This document shows, piece by piece, positions 1 to 6,238 of a stretch of 7,824 nt of DNA. Where the stretch lies: contig JAQGOW010000181.1 in assembly GCA_028293405.1 (NCBI GenBank), positions 1-7,824 of the forward strand, read 5' to 3'. This DNA is from Verrucomicrobiales bacterium. GTDB lineage: Bacteria; Verrucomicrobiota; Verrucomicrobiia; Limisphaerales; Palsa-1400. Both the position numbers and the translations under genes were made by a program. The first letter of the stretch is position 1, and every line of letters begins with the position of its first letter. The notes beneath the pieces were generated by a model. It was not told where the DNA came from. It did no database searches and worked only from the letters and a program-made list of their open reading frames with translations.

Positions 1-181
1 GGTGATTGGCGATGATCTGCAACTGCATGTCCTGATCGATCAAACCAAAATCAGCGAGGATTTCGGTGATCGGCTTACCGCTACGCAGATGCTCCTGGGT
101 GACCTCTTCCAATTGCAAATCGTCGAGCAAGCTTTGGGACTTGATCAAATCGAGCAACGGATTGGAAACATGGTCGGCCAT
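1..181 (-). CDS. Second PilB/GspE-type ATPase, N-terminal fragment
   Basis: Partial gene; only the first 60 codons lie in the window and the rest continues past the left edge. The visible protein starts MADHVSNPLLDLI and contains a GspE/MshE N-terminal-like helical segment, including ITEILADFGLIDQDMQLQII at about residues 38-57. This segment precedes the nucleotide-binding core in PilB/GspE assembly ATPases. It resembles the corresponding stretch of the complete ATPase at the head of this operon, so a second assembly ATPase is the best guess. Without the core, PilB, GspE and MshE cannot be told apart. The ATG lies 5 bases after the pilT stop and has no clear Shine-Dalgarno sequence, so translation is probably coupled to pilT. 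The family call is inference from a short stretch plus operon context. Confidence 0.7.
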   Translation of the reverse strand, partial: MADHVSNPLLDLIKSQSLLDDLQLEEVTQEHLRSGKPITEILADFGLIDQDMQLQIIANH

Positions 182-186
182 AATAA

Positions 187-1302
187 TTACTGTGCTTGCT
201 TATTGCGTGCGGCTTCTTCGGCTTGCGCAGCTTCCCATTCAGCCAACTTCTGAATAACAGTCGCCGGGTCCTGCGATTTGTTGATCACTTCTTCGCGCGC
301 GATCAGTCCGGCCTGATATTTTTCCATCAGGAAGCCGTCCAGAGTCACCATGCCGTATTTCGCGCCGGTCTGAATGTCCGAGTTAATACGGAACGTCTTG
401 TTATCACGAATCAGCGCCGCAATAGCGGGCGTGTTGATCATGATTTCGTAAACAGCGACACGGCCTGGTTTGTCTACACGCGGAATCAGCAACTGCGAAA
501 TAACCCCCTGCAACACCGTCGAAAGCTGAATACGAATTGTTTCCTGCTGGTTCATCGGAAACGCGTTCACAATACGGTCGATCGTTTTTGCAGCACCGGT
601 GGTGTGCAAGGTGCCGAACACCAAGTGACCGGTTTCAGCCGCGGTGATCGCGGCTTCCATTGTTTCAAGGTCGCGCAATTCGCCGACTAGAATCACGTCT
701 GGATCTTGACGCAACGCACGGCGCAGCGCTTCCGCGAAACTCGGCACGTCGACGTGCACTTCACGTTGAGTGACCACCGCTTTCTTGTGCTTATGATAAT
801 ATTCGATTGGGTCTTCAATCGTGATGATGTGTGCGTCATCTCGCTCTTCGTTGATGATGTTAATCATCGACGCCAAACTGGTCGTTTTACCGGAACCGGT
901 TGGTCCGGTAACGAGAACAAGACCGCGCGGTTTATGGAGCAGCGTGCGAATCGTGTTTTGCGGCAAGCCGATTTGGTCAAGCGTCAGGAGCTTGTTTGGA
1001 ATCTGACGCAAGACGAGGCCGAAATTTCCTTTTTCTTTAAATACGCTGACACGGAATCGCGCCATTTCACCGAAAGCAAAACCGAAGTCCGCACCACCCT
1101 TTTCGCGCGTGGATTGAACATGGTCTTCCGAGGTAATGCTGCGCATCAATTCTTCCGTATCCTCAGGCGTTAACGGCGGCCCGTCGACGCGCGCCAAAAT
1201 ACCGTGAACGCGAATGACCGGAGGCACGCCGACGCGGATGTGCAAGTCAGATGATCCTTCAGAGACCACCAACTGCAACAGGTCTGACATCGAATAAGAC
1301 AT
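187..1302 (-). CDS. pilT: Type IV pilus retraction ATPase PilT
   Basis: Hexameric cytoplasmic ATPase that depolymerises the pilus and powers twitching motility. The 371-residue length is close to the usual PilT size. Motifs in order are an N-terminal PAS-like region with [11 protein letters not shown] (19-29), Walker A GPTGSGKT (133-140), the Asp box TIEDPIEY (161-168), Walker [13 protein letters not shown] (200-211) with the catalytic Glu at 208, and the His box [11 protein letters not shown] (224-234). [14 protein letters not shown] (293-306) matches the AIRNLIRE retraction motif that separates PilT from PilB. The tail after 350 is Ala/Glu-rich and probably a surface helix. The start is MSYSM; Met5 is a possible alternative. 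The leader before the ATG is AT-rich without a Shine-Dalgarno sequence, and the gene begins 18 bases after the upstream ATPase stop, consistent with coupling. PilU is the main alternative but the motifs favour PilT. Confidence 0.93.
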   Translation of the reverse strand: MSYSMSDLLQLVVSEGSSDLHIRVGVPPVIRVHGILARVDGPPLTPEDTEELMRSITSEDHVQSTREKGGADFGFAFGEMARFRVSVFKEKGNFGLVLRQIPNKLLTLDQIGLPQNTIRTLLHKPRGLVLVTGPTGSGKTTSLASMINIINEERDDAHIITIEDPIEYYHKHKKAVVTQREVHVDVPSFAEALRRALRQDPDVILVGELRDLETMEAAITAAETGHLVFGTLHTTGAAKTIDRIVNAFPMNQQETIRIQLSTVLQGVISQLLIPRVDKPGRVAVYEIMINTPAIAALIRDNKTFRINSDIQTGAKYGMVTLDGFLMEKYQAGLIAREEVINKSQDPATVIQKLAEWEAAQAEEAARNKQAQ

Positions 1303-1320
1303 AATTTAAATCGAAAAATT

Positions 1321-3030
1321 TTAATCTGAATCGCCGACCGTCGCGCGAATGACCTCGTCAGCGGTGGTTTGCCCCGCCAAAACTTTGCGGCAACCGTCTT
1401 CACGGAGCGTGCGCATGCCCATTTCACGAGCGCGCGTGCGCAACGTCGAATTGGGGACGCGGTCATAAATAAGTTTGCGCGCTTCGTCGTCGATCACGAA
1501 AATTTCAAAGATACCCATACGGCCGCGGTGCCCGGTCTTATTGCAGTCAACGCAACCTTTGCCCTTCATCGTCTTCGCTTCAGCAGCCTTCAAGGGGTCG
1601 ATACCCAGAGCGCGAATTTCCGAATCCAAAAGTGACGCCGGGGCTTTGCACTTTTTACAAATTTTACGAACCAGACGTTGCGCCATGAGCGCGCGCGTGG
1701 ATGAAGCCACTAAGAACGGTTTCACGCCGATATCGATCAAACGCGTCACCGCGCCAGGAGCGTCGTTGGTATGAAGTGTGGAAAAGACCAAGTGACCGGT
1801 CAGCGATGCGTTGATAGCGATCGTCGCTGTTTCAAGGTCACGAATTTCTCCCAGCATGATCACATTCGGTGCCTGGCGAAGCATCGAGCGCAACGCCGCC
1901 GAAAATGTTAGACCGACAGTTTCGCTGACCTGCACCTGATTGATACCAGCCAGCAAGTATTCGACCGGGTCTTCAACCGTGATGATTTTGCGGTCAGGAC
2001 GATTGATGAAGTTCAGGCAGGAATAAAGTGTCGTGGTTTTACCCGAACCGGTAGGACCCGTGACGAGCAAAATTCCGTCAGGCAAACCAATGAGGCGTTC
2101 GAACGTTTGCTGGTCGTCCGTGAAAAAGCCCAATTCAGGCAAACCAAGGCGCAAACTTTCTTTGTCCAAAATACGCATGACGACACTTTCGCCATGGCTG
2201 GTCGGAATGCAGGACACGCGCAAGTCGATCAACTTGCCGCCGACCTTCGTCTGAATACGTCCGTCCTGCGGAATACGATGTTCCGCAATCGACATGTTCG
2301 ATTGAATCTTCAAACGCGCGATAATCGAAGGCTGCAGCCGCTTCGGCGGGCTCTTCATTTCGTGCATGACACCGTCGATGCGGTAGCGGACACGAAACTT
2401 TTTCGCTAATGGTTCAAGGTGAATATCGGATGCGCGCGCTTTAAATGCTTCTACGATCAGCGTGTTCACCAATTTGATAATTGGCGCGTCCGCTTCAACG
2501 GTTGTGCCGTCGTCGCCGGTTTGCGCGACGATTTCAACTTCGCTCTCGGTGATTTCCTGGATGATCGTGCCGACCTGATCGTCTTTTGCACCGTAAAATT
2601 TTTCCAGCGCGGCATCGATGTCTTCTGGCAACGCAACACGCAATTCGAGCTCCGTGTTGAGCAAACGCTGCAAGCTATCGATTGTGTCGAGGTCCGAAGG
2701 ATCGGCCACCGCGATAACAATGGAAGCCTCCGTCCTCGTCACTGGAATCGCGCGATAACGTTTCGCAACGTGCCGCGGAACCAACGCAATGATGTCATCG
2801 GTCAGCCGCAGTTCGCCGAGATTAACGAATTCATAACCGAAGTGCGAAGCCTTGGCTTGCGCGACATCGATCGGGCGGACGAGTTTTCTGGAAATGACGA
2901 GGTCGAGCAACGACTCGCCGCTCATCGAGGCTTCTTCGCGTAACGGAGCGAGTTTCGCCTCCGTGAGCACCCCCATGTCACTCAGCAAATCTACTAAATA
3001 ATCATCTTTGTTCGACACAAGAAAACGCAA
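1321..3030 (-). CDS. Type IV pilus/type II secretion assembly ATPase (PilB/GspE)
   Basis: Cytoplasmic motor ATPase that drives pilin or pseudopilin polymerisation at the inner membrane. It has 569 residues, normal for PilB/GspE. An N-terminal GspE/MshE-type domain (about 5-145) precedes the SDIHLEP segment (201-207). The core follows: Walker A GPTGSGKT (325-332), Asp box TVEDPVEY (351-358), Walker B APNVIMLGEIRD (387-398, Glu395) and His box TGHLVFSTLHT (411-421). A zinc-binding tetracysteine is visible as Cys458/Cys461 and Cys493/Cys496, a PilB/GspE hallmark absent from PilT. Walker B begins APN rather than the common DPD, but the catalytic Glu is kept. The start is uncertain: the frame opens at a TTG (3030) just after an in-frame TAG, a GTG lies at 3018 (giving MSNKDDYLVDLL) and the first ATG is at 2976. 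None has a good ribosome site; TTG or GTG gives the complete N-terminal domain. PilB and GspE cannot be separated here. Confidence 0.92.
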   Translation of the reverse strand: MRFLVSNKDDYLVDLLSDMGVLTEAKLAPLREEASMSGESLLDLVISRKLVRPIDVAQAKASHFGYEFVNLGELRLTDDIIALVPRHVAKRYRAIPVTRTEASIVIAVADPSDLDTIDSLQRLLNTELELRVALPEDIDAALEKFYGAKDDQVGTIIQEITESEVEIVAQTGDDGTTVEADAPIIKLVNTLIVEAFKARASDIHLEPLAKKFRVRYRIDGVMHEMKSPPKRLQPSIIARLKIQSNMSIAEHRIPQDGRIQTKVGGKLIDLRVSCIPTSHGESVVMRILDKESLRLGLPELGFFTDDQQTFERLIGLPDGILLVTGPTGSGKTTTLYSCLNFINRPDRKIITVEDPVEYLLAGINQVQVSETVGLTFSAALRSMLRQAPNVIMLGEIRDLETATIAINASLTGHLVFSTLHTNDAPGAVTRLIDIGVKPFLVASSTRALMAQRLVRKICKKCKAPASLLDSEIRALGIDPLKAAEAKTMKGKGCVDCNKTGHRGRMGIFEIFVIDDEARKLIYDRVPNSTLRTRAREMGMRTLREDGCRKVLAGQTTADEVIRATVGDSD

Positions 3031-3086
3031 ATTCTAGTAACTGACCCTAGCCGTTGTCCAGCTTCGTCCAAATATTTGCACGTCTT

Positions 3087-3371
3087 TCAAGCTTTGCGAC
3101 GCGCTGGTGTTACGCGCAAACAGAGCAAAGCTGAAGCGCACATCATTACGACCACGATCCCGCAGATTGCCGAACAAATCGCGAGCGTCGGCCAAACGAG
3201 CAACGCACCGCCGACCAAACCCAAAAACAATTGGCCCGCCCAAACGATGCGCGTGGAAACAATCCGCGTGCGGCCACTGGGCGCAAGCGCGCTGAGTAAA
3301 ACGGGAAGCACCAACGAAGCGAGGAGTAAGCTCGCCAGGTAACCAGTTTGAAGGAAGTTCAGTTCACTCAT
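3087..3371 (-). CDS. Small hydrophobic membrane protein, function unknown
   Basis: Predicted 94-residue protein beginning MSELNFLQTGYLASLL. I do not recognise a family. Hydrophobic stretches at about residues 11-29, 43-61 and 63-85 suggest three membrane helices, with a basic loop between the first and second (SGRTRIVSTR, 32-41) and a basic tail ending RVTPARRKA. The frame is open for 29 more codons upstream. I chose the internal ATG because GGAG sits 8 bases before it and the extra residues look non-coding. The gene ends 56 bases before the pilus ATPase frame opens on the same strand, so it may be the first gene of that operon and could be a membrane accessory of the pilus or secretion motor. 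That link is inference from position only. The opposite strand also has open frames here, but they lack ribosome sites and membrane-protein character. Confidence 0.6.
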   Translation of the reverse strand: MSELNFLQTGYLASLLLASLVLPVLLSALAPSGRTRIVSTRIVWAGQLFLGLVGGALLVWPTLAICSAICGIVVVMMCASALLCLRVTPARRKA

Positions 3372-3379
3372 AACTACGG

Positions 3380-3383
3380 CTCC
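3380..3383 (-). promoter_or_regulatory. Ribosome binding site of the small membrane protein
   Basis: GGAG on the minus strand, 8 bases before the ATG at 3371. It decides the start of the small membrane protein in favour of the internal ATG over the longer open frame, and it is the only clear Shine-Dalgarno sequence on the minus-strand side of the window. Confidence 0.55.
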
Positions 3384-3521
3384 GGCTGATTTTTTGAAAA
3401 CCGATAGAGAGCACTGGAGCAGAAGCTCTGCTTCCCTGAACCTGGTTCCCCACCTCACCTCAAGAGCGGTCCCAGATCCAGAAAAATTCTACCCCAGCGC
3501 CTCTCTACCTGCCTACCACTC

Positions 3522-3537
3522 AGCCTATTCTGTGCCA
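3522..3537 (-). promoter_or_regulatory. Candidate sigma-54-like promoter facing the pilus operon
   Basis: The minus strand reads TGGCACAGAATAGGCT. It keeps the full TGGCAC of the -24 element, and the GG to GC distance is the invariant 10 bases. The -12 element is AGGC rather than TTGC, so it is a partial match. A start near 3511 would give a leader of about 140 bases before the small membrane protein ATG. Sigma-54 control is known for pilin genes in several bacteria, which makes the position sensible, but one imperfect match in an intergenic region can arise by chance. Confidence 0.25.
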
Positions 3538-3564
3538 CAGGTGAAACAAACGTTTTAACTCGCC

Positions 3565-3583
3565 GTGTTGCCTAGGCAATCAC
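3565..3583. repeat. Palindrome TTGCCTAGGCAA, operator candidate
   Basis: A perfect 12-base palindrome at 3568-3579. The flanks GTG (3565-3567) and CAC (3581-3583) extend the symmetry if the single T at 3580 is skipped. It lies in the middle of the divergent region, about 200 bases from the small membrane protein start and about 300 from the kinase start. Dyads of this size are typical of dimeric regulator sites. No regulator gene is in the window to pair with it. Confidence 0.4.
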
Positions 3584-3735
3584 GAGTCCGCATGCGCAAA
3601 AATCACTCTAAGGTGTCCAAAAATTGCTACATTTTCACGCCACCTGCGTGGGTTTCACGCACTCCTAGCACTACCGGACATCAGAACCAAGCGGAACTGC
3701 GTGCTGAGCGTTTTGCCTAACACCACTCCGCATGC
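3581..3735 (+). repeat. Pair of 15-base direct repeats (13/15 match), 140 bases apart
   Basis: The copies are 3581-3595 (CACGAGTCCGCATGC) and 3721-3735 (CACCACTCCGCATGC). They agree at 13 of 15 positions, with the last 9 identical, and both are on the plus strand. The first copy begins at the edge of the palindrome. They could be paired regulator sites or a trace of a local duplication; the bases between the copies do not otherwise look duplicated. Confidence 0.35.
3633..3660 (+). repeat. Three CACGC/GCGTG motifs at 10-base spacing
   Basis: CACGC at 3636-3640, its complement GCGTG at 3646-3650, and CACGC again at 3656-3660, so the motif recurs every 10 bases in alternating orientation. The outer copies are part of the longer direct repeat TTTCACGC (3633-3640 and 3653-3660), spaced exactly 20 bases. 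The first pair also forms an inverted repeat with a 5-base loop. Spacing of one helical turn puts the copies on one face of the DNA, as expected for cooperative regulator binding. Confidence 0.35.
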
Positions 3736-3770
3736 ATACCATCGGATGAACACAGCAGAAGTCGGGTGTA

Positions 3771-3776
3771 TATAAC
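3771..3776 (+). promoter_or_regulatory. Possible -10 element for the glycan cluster
   Basis: TATAAC within GTGTATATAACC matches the bacterial -10 consensus at five of six positions and lies about 110 bases before the kinase ATG. There is no convincing -35 hexamer 16-18 bases upstream, so this is only the best-looking plus-strand candidate in the intergenic region. Confidence 0.25.
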
Positions 3777-3886
3777 CGTTCCGAACCTGATTGAGGGCCA
3801 ACTCCAAGTGGGGTTTACTAATGACGCTATTGGGCATCTGTGTCGGCGGTTGTCGGCAAAGGAGACGCTTAGGATATAGCGGTGCG

Positions 3887-4519
3887 ATGGAACGCAAGAA
3901 AACCAATTTGAAAAGACCTGCACCCCAACTGGTCGCAGTCGTCGGAGGCAGCGGCGCCGGCAAGACTTACCTTGCGAACCAATTGAAAAAGGAACTCGGG
4001 AAGGACGCCCTTGTTCTCTCGCTCGACAGCTTTTATCGCGATCTCTCAAACGTCCCGCTCGAACGTCGTGCCAAACGTAATTTCGACGATCCGCGCGCCA
4101 TCGATTGGGAATGCTTGGAACGAACGTTGAAACAATTAATCAGTCGCAAGCCAGCCAAGGTCCCGTGCTACGACTTCGCGACGCATTGCCGAAATGCTCA
4201 ACCGATCGTGCTGCAACCAAAACCGATCATTATCGTTGATGGCCTTTGGTTATTGCGCAAAGCGTCCATCCGACGCCTGTTCGATCTTAAAATTTTTATC
4301 GAGTGCCGCACTCGACTGCGCTTCGAGCGTCGGATGCGGCGCGATGTCGTTGAACGCGGACGCACCGAGGATTCGGTTTGCGAACAGTTCATCGAGACAG
4401 TGGCACCCATGCATAAAAAATTTGTCCAGGCACAGGCGCGTTGGGCCGACGTGGTGCTTCCGGGCACATTTGGCGAATCGGATGTGAAGGCCTTAGCAAA
4501 AAAGATCGCTGGTAAATAA
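3887..4519 (+). CDS. Uridine kinase-like P-loop kinase
   Basis: Predicted 210-residue cytoplasmic enzyme of the uridine kinase/phosphoribulokinase family, which phosphorylates uridine to UMP in pyrimidine salvage. Visible motifs are the P-loop GGSGAGKT (20-27), LSLDSFYRD (44-52), NFDDPRAIDW (65-74), PCYDFATHCR (93-102), IIIVDGLWLL (114-123) and KIFIECRTRLRFERRMRRD (135-153) followed by ERGR, matching the family's order and spacing. The ATG at 3887 gives the usual family length; AGGA lies 12 bases upstream. The frame stays open upstream to an ATG at 3821 and a TTG at 3791, but those extra residues do not fit the family. The gene is first in the glycan cluster, 29 bases ahead of the phosphoglycosyl transferase, so it may feed the uridine nucleotide pool for UDP-sugars. 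That role is inferred, and another nucleoside or small-molecule substrate is possible. Confidence 0.82.
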   Translation: MERKKTNLKRPAPQLVAVVGGSGAGKTYLANQLKKELGKDALVLSLDSFYRDLSNVPLERRAKRNFDDPRAIDWECLERTLKQLISRKPAKVPCYDFATHCRNAQPIVLQPKPIIIVDGLWLLRKASIRRLFDLKIFIECRTRLRFERRMRRDVVERGRTEDSVCEQFIETVAPMHKKFVQAQARWADVVLPGTFGESDVKALAKKIAGK

Positions 4520-4532
4520 TAAACAGACGGTT

Positions 4533-4538
4533 AAGGAG
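4533..4538 (+). promoter_or_regulatory. Ribosome binding site deciding a TTG or ATG start
   Basis: AAGGAG, the strongest Shine-Dalgarno sequence in the window. It is 10 bases from the TTG at 4549 but 16 from the ATG at 4555, which favours the TTG. A weaker AAAGGG (4541-4546) lies 8 bases before the ATG, so both starts remain possible; they differ by two residues. Confidence 0.55.
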
Positions 4539-4548
4539 ATAAAGGGTT

Positions 4549-5277
4549 TTGGGTATGCGTGAGAGACAAGAAGAAATGATGGCGCGGTTGTTAGCGGCAA
4601 ACACAACTTCGGGCAGACTGGCTTTAGGCACCGGCCTTTGGAGCCGGCGAATGGCGTGGAAAACGGCTCTAGCCGGAGCGCACATGGTGAAACGCACAGT
4701 CGACATCCTCGGCAGCGCTGCACTGATTCTGGCGCTTTCACCGGTGTTCATTTGCATCGCGCTTTGCATCAAGTTCGAAGACAGCGGCCCAATTTTCTTC
4801 GCACAAACGCGCGTCGGAAAATACGGACGCCTCTTCAAAATGTTCAAATTCCGCTCCATGTGCCTGGATGCCGAAGCGAAGCTCGCCGAGTTACTCAGCA
4901 AAAACCAACACCTCAAAGGTGTGACCTTCAAAATCAAAGACGATCCACGCATCACCAGAGTCGGCAAATGGATTCGCGCCCTCTCGCTCGATGAATTACC
5001 GCAGTTGTTCAACGTACTTGGTGGCGAAATGTCGTTAGTCGGACCTCGCCCGCCTGTCCCACGCGAAGTCGCCCTTTACTCGATGCAAGACCGTCGCCGT
5101 TTGGAAGCCCTTCCGGGCATCACCTGTTTTTGGCAAGTCGGCGGTCGCGCAGAAATCGATTTTCCGCAGCAAGTCGAATTGGACGTCATGTATATCGAAC
5201 GCCAGAGCTTGTGGACGGACGTCAAAATCTTGCTCAAAACCATTCCCGCAGTGGTCAATCGCAAAGGGGCGTATTAA
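4549..5277 (+). CDS. Monotopic phosphoglycosyl transferase (bacterial sugar transferase)
   Basis: Transfers a sugar-1-phosphate from a UDP-sugar to undecaprenyl phosphate at the inner membrane, the first committed step of an exopolysaccharide, O-antigen or glycan. With 242 residues it is the short form, without the N-terminal multi-helix domain of WbaP/WcaJ. After a roughly 45-residue amphipathic N-terminus comes KRTVDILGSAAL (48-59) and a single re-entrant membrane helix broken at Ser64-Pro65, the family's helix-break-helix signature. PIFFAQTRVGKYGRLFKMFK (81-100) and FRSM follow. The catalytic Asp-Glu pair is D148-E149 in LSLDELPQLFNVLGGEMSLV, then GPRPP (165-169) and PGITCFWQVGGR (189-200). 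The stop overlaps the next gene's ATG by one base (TAATG). Sugar specificity (glucose, galactose or an acetamido sugar) cannot be read from the sequence. Confidence 0.92.
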   Translation: MGMRERQEEMMARLLAANTTSGRLALGTGLWSRRMAWKTALAGAHMVKRTVDILGSAALILALSPVFICIALCIKFEDSGPIFFAQTRVGKYGRLFKMFKFRSMCLDAEAKLAELLSKNQHLKGVTFKIKDDPRITRVGKWIRALSLDELPQLFNVLGGEMSLVGPRPPVPREVALYSMQDRRRLEALPGITCFWQVGGRAEIDFPQQVELDVMYIERQSLWTDVKILLKTIPAVVNRKGAY

Positions 5278-6173
5278 TGAAATCAGTCATAATCTGTCCG
5301 GGCCGCAGACCGGGCTTAGAAGGGTTGTGGGAACGTTCGCCTCTCGCGAACAAGCCTCTGTTTGGCAAAACAGTGGTGGAACATTGGCTGGAGTTTCTCG
5401 CCGCGAAAGGCGCCAAACACGTCAAAGTCATCGCGCCCGACCGCGCGCAGGAAATCTCGCGCAGACTCGGCTCTGGTGAACGCTGGGGCATTTCGCTCGA
5501 AGTCGTCTCCGAACCAAGCGAAAGCAAAGTCGAAGACGCCCGCGCTCGCTTCCGCAAAAAAGACGAGATCGGTTGGATGGCCGAACCGAACGACGTCATC
5601 GTCGCCGATTGCCTTCCGTGGGACACACAACACAATTTGTTCAGCAGTTACACCGGATTTTTCCATTCGCTCCGTTCATGGATGCCGCACGCGCGCCAGG
5701 AACCGCACGTCGGCTTGCACGAAATCCAACCCGGCGTTTGGGCCGGATTACGCACGCGCATTGCAGCGAACGTGAAGTTTTGCGCGCCGGTTTGGCTCGG
5801 TGATTATGTCCACATTGAAGAAGGCGCCACCGTCGGTCCGAACGCTGTCGTAGAAAATTACGCCTGGGTCGCAGCCGGTGCAGAAATCACCGACAGTTGT
5901 CTCAGCGAGGAAACCTACCTCGGTCCCGCAACGCATTTGAATCACTCTCTCGCGCTCGGCGCGACATTGATCGATTGGAAATCAAATTCCGTCACGTGGA
6001 TAAAAGATCCGTTCCTGCTCTGCAATCTGCGCGTGCCGCCGTTGAAGAAGCGCATTTCCGAAATGCTTTATTCGCTCATTGAGCGTTCACCAAAAAAGGC
6101 AAAAAACGACGCGCAGGCCTACGGTCGACAGGAGCAATCGCAACCGCTCGGCTTCCATCCAGGGATGCGGTAA
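5277..6173 (+). CDS. Nucleotidyltransferase-like protein with left-handed beta-helix
   Basis: Predicted 298 residues. The N-terminal part (about 1-115) resembles a sugar-nucleotidyltransferase fold: MKSVIICPGRRPGLEGL, then SPLANKPLFGKTVVEHWLEF (21-40) and KHVKVIAPDR, which parallel the substrate-loop lysine and following helix of NDP-sugar pyrophosphorylases. The usual GxGTR nucleotide signature is absent. Residues about 163-232 form hexapeptide repeats (VKFCAPVWLGDYVHIEEGAT, VGPNAVVENYAWVAAGAEI), a left-handed beta-helix like those of GlmU-type enzymes and acyltransferases. The basic, Gln-rich tail after 272 looks disordered. The start is the ATG overlapping the previous stop; the frame is open further upstream but only as a shadow of the transferase gene. 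It may be an activating enzyme for the cluster's sugar, an acyltransferase, or a non-catalytic regulator; I cannot choose. Confidence 0.72.
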   Translation: MKSVIICPGRRPGLEGLWERSPLANKPLFGKTVVEHWLEFLAAKGAKHVKVIAPDRAQEISRRLGSGERWGISLEVVSEPSESKVEDARARFRKKDEIGWMAEPNDVIVADCLPWDTQHNLFSSYTGFFHSLRSWMPHARQEPHVGLHEIQPGVWAGLRTRIAANVKFCAPVWLGDYVHIEEGATVGPNAVVENYAWVAAGAEITDSCLSEETYLGPATHLNHSLALGATLIDWKSNSVTWIKDPFLLCNLRVPPLKKRISEMLYSLIERSPKKAKNDAQAYGRQEQSQPLGFHPGMR

Positions 6174-6238
6174 GCCGCGAAAGCGCCGTCGTAATTGGTT
6201 GACCCAAACCCCTGCTGTTATGACAATGGGCGGTCGAA

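Larger units (their letters stand above)
3372..3886. other. Divergent intergenic region (515 bases) without a convincing gene
   Basis: Separates the minus-strand pilus operon from the plus-strand glycan cluster, so promoters for both should lie here. No open frame in it has a ribosome site or recognisable protein character, and I see no tRNA-like fold or phage/insertion-sequence end. The stretch 3440-3530 is pyrimidine-rich on the plus strand and is probably untranslated leader of the pilus operon. The stretch 3560-3740 contains a palindrome, regularly spaced CACGC motifs and a long-range direct repeat, listed separately. A small inverted repeat AGCAGA-AGC-TCTGCT (3418-3432) lies in the leader but has no T-run. 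Confidence 0.7.

Noticed and set aside
196..1173. Long plus-strand open frames opposite pilT (164 and 155 codons).
   Set aside because: They lie entirely antisense to a well-supported pilT and show no domain; the length follows from the codon bias of the opposite strand.
2419..2943. 174-codon plus-strand open frame opposite the assembly ATPase.
   Set aside because: Antisense to a strongly conserved gene, no recognisable motif and no ribosome site.
3087..3342. Plus-strand open frames opposite the small membrane protein.
   Set aside because: No ribosome site and composition typical of antisense translation; the minus-strand frame has a good ribosome site and coherent membrane helices.
3418..3432. 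Inverted repeat AGCAGA-AGC-TCTGCT as an intrinsic terminator.
   Set aside because: Short arms, and no T-run follows on either strand; it lies in the probable leader of the pilus operon.
3791..3886. N-terminal extension of the kinase from TTG 3791 or ATG 3821 (MTLLGICVGGC looks faintly like a lipoprotein signal).
   Set aside because: Cytoplasmic uridine kinases need no signal, the hydrophobic stretch is very short, and the ATG at 3887 gives the normal family length.
5130..5276. A start 49 codons upstream for the beta-helix protein.
   Set aside because: It overlaps the phosphoglycosyl transferase in another frame and its residues look like out-of-frame translation; the ATG at the TAATG overlap is preferred.
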